The position numbers were made by a program, and so were the translations under genes. Source: Bacillota bacterium (GTDB taxonomy: Bacteria > Bacillota > Clostridia > Acetivibrionales > JANLFN01). Taken from it: a stretch of DNA of 34,965 nt. Under the pieces are notes generated by a model. That model saw only the letters and a list, made by a program, of their open reading frames with translations, was not told where the DNA came from and made no database searches. The stretch is taken from the NCBI GenBank assembly GCA_030705825.1, contig JAUZPR010000020.1:1-34965 (forward strand), read 5' to 3'. Below are positions 23,206 through 28,524 of the stretch, piece after piece. Numbering within the stretch: position 1 is the first letter of the stretch; every line of letters starts with the position of its first letter.

Positions 23206-23823
23206 TTGAAAAACTTAACTTTTGGAGACATGCTGGAATTCAGAGAAAATACTATGACACTGGATTACATTGCAGAAAAATCCAAAGCTTCAAGCGGAGG
23301 ACAGCGGGATCTGAATTTTCTTAAATACCTTGTAGACAATAATATTCTAAAATTAACCGAAGCAGTAATGAAACGGAGCGACGTCAATTTAACCGACGAG
23401 TGCCTGCTTGAACACTATAAAAAGATGAAATACGAATCTGAAAGGCATTTTCTCTGCCGGACAGCAATTCAGGAGGAACTGAAGAAAATCGGCATAGCTT
23501 CATTTGAAGGGATGGGGCTTGGTAATATGGATATATTGCGGGCAAACTCTACCTATGATATAACAATTGAGGATTTCTCGGCGGCAATAGATATAGGACT
23601 TGCCCCGGCCCGTAACTATTTCAGGGGACTAACCGACTTAAGGTTAAGACATTACTATATCACTCCGTTTTTTGATGAATATATGGACGAAGTGATATTC
23701 AATGTTTTTACAAGAGTCGATGACAATACTTTTATAGGTGCTGTCAAGGATTATGTAACTAATTCCTATGAGGCACCAATAACCGGCACAAACACCGAGG
23801 AGTTTAATGATCTAACCAGATAG
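23206..23823 (+). CDS. Unrecognised protein, possible PD-(D/E)XK-like
   Basis: About 205 residues from TTG 23206, which has AGGGTGAT just upstream; GTG 23197 is inside that ribosome site. No signal or membrane segment; acidic and soluble. I do not recognise a family. The middle and end show an order seen in some small endonuclease-like proteins: SERHFLCRTAIQEELKKIGI (helix with Glu), then YDITIEDFSAAIDIG (strand-turn-strand), then LAPARNYFRGLTDLR and HYYITPFFDEYMDEV. AIDIG would replace the usual ExK strand, so catalysis is doubtful. This resemblance is by eye only. Codon use looks like its neighbours. It sits between the divergent deacetylase and another unrecognised gene, with a heptamer repeat array separating the two. 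Confidence 0.55.
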   Translation: MKNLTFGDMLEFRENTMTLDYIAEKSKASSGGQRDLNFLKYLVDNNILKLTEAVMKRSDVNLTDECLLEHYKKMKYESERHFLCRTAIQEELKKIGIASFEGMGLGNMDILRANSTYDITIEDFSAAIDIGLAPARNYFRGLTDLRLRHYYITPFFDEYMDEVIFNVFTRVDDNTFIGAVKDYVTNSYEAPITGTNTEEFNDLTR

Positions 23824-23836
23824 GTAGTATATTTAT

Positions 23837-23871
23837 CATTATCCATTCTCAATTGCCAATTCTCAATTAAA
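23837..23871. repeat. Heptanucleotide tandem repeats, five units
   Basis: CATTATC, CATTCTC, AATTGCC, AATTCTC, AATTAAA stand in exact 7-base register between the two unrecognised genes, ending just before the ribosome site of the second. Same unit type as at 19446-19518. Confidence 0.6.
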
Positions 23872-23884
23872 TAGAGGTGATAGT

Positions 23885-24217
23885 ATGTTCAACCAGACAA
23901 GATATCAAACCGGAGAAACAGACGATATTATTAAGGAAATGAACAACAGGAAAATCCCCTGTGTTGATGTTGATGACAATGATGAATTGAATTGGTTTAT
24001 CGGGAAACTTGCTGAAAATGGTATTTTCAAAGTAGAAGACATTCCCCATGATAAATATGCAAGGGACAGGGTAAAGGAGCCTGAGTTTGAATTCAGGATA
24101 GCTTTCTCAAATAATATTGGAAATATAGATGAGTCTGAAAACAAAAGCCTGATGTATATAGATTTTTACTTTCAGCCCTTTGATGACAGGACGTACGACA
24201 CAATAGGAGAGATGTAA
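23885..24217 (+). CDS. Unrecognised small acidic protein
   Basis: 110 residues, rich in Asp and Glu, no membrane segment. The middle reads PCVDVDDNDELNWFIGKLAE and the end MYIDFYFQPFDDRTYDTIGEM, with several aromatic residues in beta-like strands. I do not recognise the family. AGAGGTGATAGT before ATG 23885 is a strong ribosome site, and codon use is normal for the window, so the gene looks real. It follows another unrecognised gene by 61 bp on the same strand and could be co-transcribed with it. Short repeats lie on both sides. Confidence 0.6.
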   Translation: MFNQTRYQTGETDDIIKEMNNRKIPCVDVDDNDELNWFIGKLAENGIFKVEDIPHDKYARDRVKEPEFEFRIAFSNNIGNIDESENKSLMYIDFYFQPFDDRTYDTIGEM

Positions 24218-24222
24218 GTCAG

Positions 24223-24257
24223 GGTTCGGAGTTGGGAGTTGGAAGTTGGGAGTTCGT
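24223..24257. repeat. Heptanucleotide tandem repeats, G-rich strand, five units
   Basis: GGTTCGG, AGTTGGG, AGTTGGA, AGTTGGG, AGTTCGT in 7-base register. On the other strand the units read CCCAACT/TCCAACT, which fits the (A/C)A(C/T)T core of the arrays at 19446 and 23837. Confidence 0.65.
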
Positions 24258-24261
24258 GGTT

Positions 24262-24289
24262 TGTAGGGAACGGTGCCCTCACCTTTCCG
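24262..24289 (+). repeat. 28-nt hairpin repeat, third copy with changed stem
   Basis: TGTAGGG at 24262, arms GGAACGGTG and CACCTTTCC (one mismatch), loop CCCT, ending TCCG at 24289. Length, loop and ends equal the copies at 19373-19438 while the inner stem bases differ in a largely compensating way. Confidence 0.75.
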
Positions 24290-24301
24290 GTTTTAGGATC
24301 C

Positions 24302-24325
24302 CCCCTCTCTTTGGAAAGAGAGGGG
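24302..24325. repeat. Palindrome CCCCTCTCTTT/AAAGAGAGGGG
   Basis: An 11-bp perfect stem with GG loop, followed by CTGGGGGTGAGTT. I recall this string as a dispersed intergenic repeat in many bacterial genomes. No T-tract on either side, so it is not counted as a terminator. Confidence 0.6.
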
Positions 24326-24347
24326 CTGGGGGTGAGTTCCACAAACG

Positions 24348-24851
24348 TTAAAATAATCTTAACAAAAGAAAGCATATTCCTGAAGTAAAAATAGCACAAA
24401 TAAATGCAAGTACCGTACCTTTGCCTAAATCTCCTTTCAAATGAAACTTGAAGTCCTTATAAGCAGGATTATTCTCAGTACCAGGTATAATAAGAAATTT
24501 TGGGGTTAAAGTACAAAAAATTAACCAATCCATAATTAGTAAATCAAAAATATTCCATGTCATAAAAATTATTAAATAGTGCAAAAACAAAACAAAGTAG
24601 CTTACATCAAGAGCAATATATGAATGAATAACAGTTGCCATCAAAAAAATGAATAATATTAGTAACATTGGTACTGCCAAGAGCTTAAACCTTTTTTGTT
24701 CCTCTTTTGTTTTGGGTTTAACAGATTTTCTTATTTCTTGTGGGTAGTTGTGCAACTCATATCTTGGATTTAATATTTCTATTAAAGAAACCATTCCACC
24801 AAACATAACTGAAAAGATAAGTCCGTCTATTAACGCTCTGCTTAGTAACAT
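24348..24851 (-). CDS. Membrane protein of unknown function
   Basis: 167 residues with about four hydrophobic segments (near 8-26, 60-80, 84-108, 142-165) and a basic loop (EIRKSVKPKTKEEQKRFK) after the first. I do not recognise a family. AAAGGGG precedes ATG 24851. It is the last gene of the unit that starts with the isoprenylcysteine-methyltransferase-like gene and follows the CDF exporter by 27 bp, so co-expression with metal export is likely. No enzyme motif seen. Confidence 0.65.
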   Translation of the reverse strand: MLLSRALIDGLIFSVMFGGMVSLIEILNPRYELHNYPQEIRKSVKPKTKEEQKRFKLLAVPMLLILFIFLMATVIHSYIALDVSYFVLFLHYLIIFMTWNIFDLLIMDWLIFCTLTPKFLIIPGTENNPAYKDFKFHLKGDLGKGTVLAFICAIFTSGICFLLLRLF

Positions 24852-24878
24852 AAAATATTTTCCCCTTTATAAATACTC

Positions 24879-25802
24879 TTATATTTTACATGACTCAGCT
24901 TGACAAACAGCACTTTCAAACTGTATGACGGTATGGTTTATTTTAAAATGCTCCCCTAAAATGTGCTGAATTCTAGCACTTATAGCTAAAGTATCACTAA
25001 TCAGCATATCATCAACTTGAACGTGTCCTTCAAAAACTATATTGTTCTCGTCCAGTCTCCAAACATGCATATGATGTATTTCCTTAACCTCAGTTATACC
25101 TTTAAGAGTACTGTTTAGTTCATCAAGGTCAATATCTACAGGCGTACTCTGCATTAAAATATTGATGCTTTCCTTTAATACAGAATAACTTGATTTTAGA
25201 ATTACAGTATTTATTAAGATAGTTAAAATCGGGTCTATCCAATATATCCCTGTATATTTGATTATTATTCCGGAAATAATTACGGCGATTGATGTAAGAG
25301 CATCACTCAAAAGGTGTAAATATGTAGATTTAATATTGATGCTTTCTTTTGCACCTTTTTTTAAAAGTATTACACTAAATAAATTCCCCAACAAACCAAT
25401 AATTGCAACAATAATAACTATATTACCTACAATTTTTGTAGAGCCAGAAAATCTTCTGATTGCTTCAACTATTAAGAATAACGCAATTCCTATCAAGGAA
25501 GCAGAGTTAATGAATGCCGATAAAATATTAGCTCTCTTATACCCATATGTTTTAATTTTATTTTTTGGCTTCTCGGAAATTTTAATAGACACATAACTTA
25601 ATATAATCGAAGCTGTATCACTTAAATTATGAATTGCATCAGAAACTAATGACAAACTTCCTGATAATATCCCTCCTATTACCTCAGCAAATGCGATAAT
25701 AAAATTAAAAGCTATTACAAATAAAAGCCTACCTTTTTTTATCGAAGAAACATCGTGGCGATGATCATGACCGTGATGCTCATGGTGTATATGTTCTGAC
25801 AT
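24879..25802 (-). CDS. Cation diffusion facilitator, zinc-type (CzcD/ZitB-like)
   Basis: 307 residues; a proton-coupled exporter of divalent metal ions from the cytosol. A histidine-rich head (EHIHHEHHGHDHRHD) is followed by six membrane segments and a C-terminal cytosolic domain (HHMHVWRLDENNIVFEGHV). The transport-site pairs are His58-Asp62 in SDAIHNLSD (helix 2) and His163-Asp167 in LHLLSDALTS (helix 5), the 2-His/2-Asp set typical of zinc and cadmium carriers. AGGAGGG precedes ATG 25802. It is third in a four-gene unit led by two methyltransferase-family genes and controlled by an ArsR/SmtB-like operator, which supports a metal-resistance role. Confidence 0.93.
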   Translation of the reverse strand: MSEHIHHEHHGHDHRHDVSSIKKGRLLFVIAFNFIIAFAEVIGGILSGSLSLVSDAIHNLSDTASIILSYVSIKISEKPKNKIKTYGYKRANILSAFINSASLIGIALFLIVEAIRRFSGSTKIVGNIVIIVAIIGLLGNLFSVILLKKGAKESINIKSTYLHLLSDALTSIAVIISGIIIKYTGIYWIDPILTILINTVILKSSYSVLKESINILMQSTPVDIDLDELNSTLKGITEVKEIHHMHVWRLDENNIVFEGHVQVDDMLISDTLAISARIQHILGEHFKINHTVIQFESAVCQAESCKI

Positions 25803-25853
25803 ATAAAATTCCCTCCTGTAACCAATTTGTAATAAATAGCTAAATGTTATTTT

Positions 25854-26492
25854 CTATCCTTTACTTGCGATAATTAGTTTTGTAAACATATACTTTTCTA
25901 CAGACTCAAACTTCAAGCCATGCTTTTCAAGATAGCTTTTCCAATCCAGCTTGAGAAACTTTCCAAATCCTTTTGGCTCGATAAAGTAGGGAAATAACAT
26001 AAAGACAATGGAACTTAAGAATCTTGTTGGTTTATCCCACTCAATGATGTACATTTTTCCATTATTTTTCAGAACCCGTACCATCTCTGAAACGACTGCA
26101 TCCATTATGTCTTTTGGCATTTCATGTAATGAAAGCGAAGTTGTTACCACATCAAATATGGGATTAAGTCTAATGTTTGTTGCGTCCATATTTCTAAGGG
26201 TAATATTATTAAGCTGTTTTCTGCTTATTTTGTTTTGAGCAACCTTTAACATTTGCTTGGATAAATCAATACCAATAATTTTGTTTTTGGTATTCTTTGT
26301 AGCTATGGTAATTCCGCTATTTCCCGTTCCAAAGCAAACATCTAAGATAATGATATTTTCATTTGGAATATGCCTTGCCAAGCCAAGTCGGGGGCTATAC
26401 TTTTTGTTTCGAAATCCTACAATATCCATTAAGTCATATACATGGGCAAGAAACTTATACCTGAACTTTACTGTTTCACTATAGTTTTTCAT
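25854..26492 (-). CDS. Class I SAM-dependent methyltransferase (UbiE-like)
   Basis: 212 residues. Motif I is ILDVCFGTGNSG (49-60), followed by IIGIDLSKQML (SAM ribose-binding acid), RNMDATNI and VVTTSLSLHEMP. The C-terminal part (GFGKFLKLDWKSYLEKHG, VEKYMFTKLIIASKG) is like UbiE/small-molecule methyltransferases. The substrate cannot be deduced. It lies 10 bp after the isoprenylcysteine-methyltransferase-like gene and before the zinc exporter. GAGGTG precedes ATG 26492. Confidence 0.85.
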   Translation of the reverse strand: MKNYSETVKFRYKFLAHVYDLMDIVGFRNKKYSPRLGLARHIPNENIIILDVCFGTGNSGITIATKNTKNKIIGIDLSKQMLKVAQNKISRKQLNNITLRNMDATNIRLNPIFDVVTTSLSLHEMPKDIMDAVVSEMVRVLKNNGKMYIIEWDKPTRFLSSIVFMLFPYFIEPKGFGKFLKLDWKSYLEKHGLKFESVEKYMFTKLIIASKG

Positions 26493-26502
26493 CTATAACA
26501 CC

Positions 26503-27108
26503 TCACTTGAGAAAATATCTTGGAGTCTTAGCCTTATACTCTGCATACCCATCTCCGAATATTGAGTACAAATGTTGTTCTTCTTGAATTATTAGTCTGT
26601 GTATAGCAATTATATTTAGTACTGTCACTATTAAAGTTAATAAGGAAAGGTTGGTTAAAGAAAAACCAAGAAACATAGTATCAAAGCCTACAAAAGCAGG
26701 ATTCCTGCTATATTTATATATTCCATTGGTGACAAGTGAAGAATGCGTTTTCTTATCAATCCCAACACGCCAAGATGTCTTCATTGAAACCATTGCTATA
26801 ATAAATAAAAAACATCCTATTGCTAAAAATGCAACACCTATATATCTTAGCAAATATGTATTTGTAATCAATCCAATAATTCCATTAACCTTTGAACCCA
26901 TTATTGAGAGGATGAACCACAATGCTCCCCATGTGAAAGTAGTGATTTTCACAAATAGTTCTGCTTTGTTAATATCCTTACTTTTACCACCTTTACCAAG
27001 TACATTTGCCTTTATCCCATTTTTTCTGTTTAGTATAATTAATTTTAATAAGTATGATATAAAAAAAACTAAAAAAATCGATAAAGATAGAATGTTTATT
27101 ACATCCAT
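26503..27108 (-). CDS. Isoprenylcysteine carboxyl methyltransferase-family membrane protein
   Basis: 201 residues with about five membrane segments. The C-terminal signature of the ICMT/phospholipid-methyltransferase family is clear: LVTNGIYKYSRNPAFVGF (about 125-142), then IIQEEQHLYSIFGDGYAEYKAKTPRYF. These enzymes methylate lipids or prenyl-cysteine groups with SAM. Bacterial members near metal-resistance genes are known but their substrate is unclear. It is the first gene of the unit; GAGG precedes ATG 27108, and a promoter with an overlapping long inverted repeat lies directly upstream. Confidence 0.85.
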   Translation of the reverse strand: MDVINILSLSIFLVFFISYLLKLIILNRKNGIKANVLGKGGKSKDINKAELFVKITTFTWGALWFILSIMGSKVNGIIGLITNTYLLRYIGVAFLAIGCFLFIIAMVSMKTSWRVGIDKKTHSSLVTNGIYKYSRNPAFVGFDTMFLGFSLTNLSLLTLIVTVLNIIAIHRLIIQEEQHLYSIFGDGYAEYKAKTPRYFLK

Positions 27109-27126
27109 TTCATGACCTCTTTGTAT

Positions 27127-27168
27127 ATTATATTAACATATGAGCAAGTATTCATATGTTAATATAAT
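27127..27168. promoter_or_regulatory. Long perfect inverted repeat, ArsR/SmtB-like operator
   Basis: Two 17-bp perfect arms (27127-27143 and 27152-27168) flank an 8-bp centre. The core ATATGAGCAAGTATTCATAT resembles the 12-2-12 operator of zinc/cadmium sensors of the ArsR/SmtB (CzrA-like) group. It overlaps the -10 box and start point of the minus-strand promoter of the methyltransferase/CDF unit. Confidence 0.65.
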
Positions 27169-27195
27169 TATAATACCACAATTATACATAGTCAA
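27167..27195 (-). promoter_or_regulatory. Promoter of the methyltransferase/zinc exporter unit
   Basis: On the minus strand TTGACT (27190-27195) and TATAAT (27167-27172) are 17 bp apart, with the long inverted repeat starting at the -10 box. Confidence 0.7.
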
Positions 27196-27276
27196 TACTT
27201 CTCTGAATATCCTCAATATAATAAAATGGTGATTAATGAATATAATACCCATAAATATAATCTATCTACAAGTTCC

Positions 27277-27305
27277 TTGAAAAAGTGAATATTTTTATAT
27301 ATAAT
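27277..27305 (+). promoter_or_regulatory. Promoter of arsR
   Basis: TTGAAA (27277-27282) and TATAAT (27300-27305) with a 17-bp spacer. The start point would fall inside the operator at 27309-27324. Confidence 0.7.
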
Positions 27306-27308
27306 TAT

Positions 27309-27324
27309 TTCGATAGTTATCAAA
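27309..27324. promoter_or_regulatory. Operator TTCGATAGTTATCAAA, first copy
   Basis: A near-palindrome centred on GATAGTTATC (GATA/TATC). It lies just downstream of the arsR -10 box. A copy with one base changed lies before the efflux gene (27661). Confidence 0.65.
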
Positions 27325-27345
27325 ATGTAATGATATGGAGTCTAT

Positions 27346-27645
27346 ATGGATATAAAAAAATATACAAAAATTTTCAAGGCATTGTCCAACGAAAACAGGT
27401 TGGAGATTTATTTGAAGATAGTAGAAAAACAGGAAGCCAGTTTCGACACTGGCGATGAATGCTTTATTAACGAAATAGCAGGATGTTTTAAAATTGGTGC
27501 TCCAACTATTTCTCACCATATAAAAGAGCTTTCAAACGCAGGGCTTATTTTTACCGAAAAGAAAGGTAAATATCTAATTTGCAAAGTTAATGAAGGTGTA
27601 GTGGATCAGGTTAGCAAGTTATTGAAACTGCAAAAATCCAAATAA
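27346..27645 (+). CDS. ArsR-family winged-helix repressor
   Basis: 99 residues, the usual ArsR size. YTKIFKALSNENRLEIYLKI is the standard first helices, and FKIGAPTISHHIKELSNAGL is the recognition helix and flanking region. It has Cys39 and Cys47 but neither the ELCVCDL metal site of ArsR/CadC nor the C-terminal His/Asp zinc site of SmtB/CzrA, so its signal is unknown and need not be a metal. GGAG lies before ATG 27346. Operator copies at its own promoter and before the following SMR gene suggest it represses both. It is divergent from the zinc-exporter unit, whose operator is a different sequence. Confidence 0.88.
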   Translation: MDIKKYTKIFKALSNENRLEIYLKIVEKQEASFDTGDECFINEIAGCFKIGAPTISHHIKELSNAGLIFTEKKGKYLICKVNEGVVDQVSKLLKLQKSK

Positions 27646-27660
27646 AATTTTAATTGACAC

Positions 27661-27676
27661 TTCGATAGTTGTCAAA
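27661..27676. promoter_or_regulatory. Operator TTCGATAGTTGTCAAA, second copy
   Basis: Differs from 27309-27324 at one base. It overlaps a TTGACA (27654-27659) that could be a -35 box, and TTGACA with TGTCAA (27670-27675) forms a 6-bp inverted repeat. It stands in the 62-bp gap between arsR and the SMR gene. Confidence 0.6.
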
Positions 27677-27707
27677 GTAAGAAGATATTCTTAAGAGGAG
27701 GATAATC

Positions 27708-28031
27708 ATGCATTGGATTTACTTGGTTTTTGCAATTCTTTTCGAGGTTGCAGGAACAACATCCATGAAATTTTCCAATGGTTTTGACAAACTTCTGCCG
27801 TCAATTTTAATGGCTGTATTTTACATATTGAGTCTTGGTTCTTTGACTTTAGCTTTAAAAAAGCTTGATGTAAGCATTGCATATGCTATATGGTCCGGAC
27901 TCGGAACAACACTTATAGCAATATTGGGAATTGTTCTGTTCAAAGAAACCTTTAATACTTTTAAAGTCATTTCGGTAATCCTGATAATACTTGGTGTAGT
28001 TGGTCTTAACCTAAGCAACACAAAAATTTAA
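27708..28031 (+). CDS. Small multidrug resistance (SMR) efflux protein, EmrE/Qac-like
   Basis: 107 residues, four membrane helices. The essential acidic residue is Glu13 in AILFEVAGTTSMK, followed by FSNGFDKLLPS, and helix 3 has VSIAYAIWSGLGTT, the family's pattern. EVAGTTSMK is closer to the EmrE/Qac drug exporters than to guanidinium exporters, but substrate choice is uncertain. SMR proteins work as dimers, exchanging cations for protons. AGGAGG lies 7 bases before the ATG. It sits between arsR and a DUF5360 gene. A B. subtilis SMR gene (yvaE) stands next to a DUF5360 gene (yvaD), so the pairing seems conserved. Confidence 0.9.
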   Translation: MHWIYLVFAILFEVAGTTSMKFSNGFDKLLPSILMAVFYILSLGSLTLALKKLDVSIAYAIWSGLGTTLIAILGIVLFKETFNTFKVISVILIILGVVGLNLSNTKI

Positions 28032-28047
28032 AGACGGAGGTTGGCAA

Positions 28048-28467
28048 ATGACAGATAGGAATTTTAAAATATTAAGAGTATTTATGTTGCTTAATGACAT
28101 ATTTTTTATATTATACTGGTCGGTTACGGTAATGCATTTAATTCCTGAAGAATTTCTGTACAAGGATTATAATAACCCCATACTAGTAACCTGGAACTGG
28201 TCTTTTTTCGCACTTGACATGTTTATTTCACTTACCGGAATAACAAGTATTATATTAAACAAATTAAAAATTGAGATATGGAAGCAGCTAACTGTTATTT
28301 CACTTACACTGACTTTTTGTTCCGGTCTCCAGGCTATTTCCTTTTGGGCTATACAGCAGGATTTTGATTTAGTTTGGTGGATACCCAACTTATTTTTGCT
28401 TGTGTACCCTATTGTGTTTATGTTTAAGTATTTCTCCAATGAAAGAGTTAAAGCCGGGAAAGTATGA
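28048..28467 (+). CDS. DUF5360 membrane protein (YvaD-like)
   Basis: 139 residues with four membrane segments (about 8-28, 48-68, 78-102, 108-128) and a tryptophan-rich loop (VTWNWSFFALDMF, DFDLVWWIPNLFLLVYP). The composition and neighbour fit the DUF5360/YvaD family, which stands beside an SMR transporter gene in Bacillus. No function is established. GGAGG lies 8 bases before ATG 28048, 16 bp after the SMR gene, so the two are one transcript. Confidence 0.7.
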   Translation: MTDRNFKILRVFMLLNDIFFILYWSVTVMHLIPEEFLYKDYNNPILVTWNWSFFALDMFISLTGITSIILNKLKIEIWKQLTVISLTLTFCSGLQAISFWAIQQDFDLVWWIPNLFLLVYPIVFMFKYFSNERVKAGKV

Positions 28468-28487
28468 AATCACTCATCTTGAAAAAC

Positions 28488-28506
28488 GGGCGACCACTGG
28501 TCGCCC
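28488..28506 (-). terminator. Terminator of the sugar nucleotidyltransferase gene
   Basis: GGGCGACC-ACT-GGTCGCCC is a perfect 8-bp stem. On the minus strand it is followed by GTTTTTC, a short T-tract, 19 bp after the stop. On the plus strand no T-tract follows. Confidence 0.65.
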
Positions 28507-28524
28507 TTACACTCTCAACTGCCA

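Noticed and set aside
24302-24325. Intrinsic terminator for the minus-strand zinc unit
   Set aside because: Strong stem but followed by GGATCC on that strand, without T-run, and part of a dispersed repeat.
27346-27645. Adjacent ArsR as zinc sensor of the CDF unit
   Set aside because: It lacks the known SmtB/CzrA and CadC metal sites, and the operator at its own promoter differs from the CDF operator.
28488-28506. Terminator for the SMR/DUF5360 transcript
   Set aside because: On the plus strand the stem is followed by TTACACTC, not a T-tract; only the minus-strand direction is supported.
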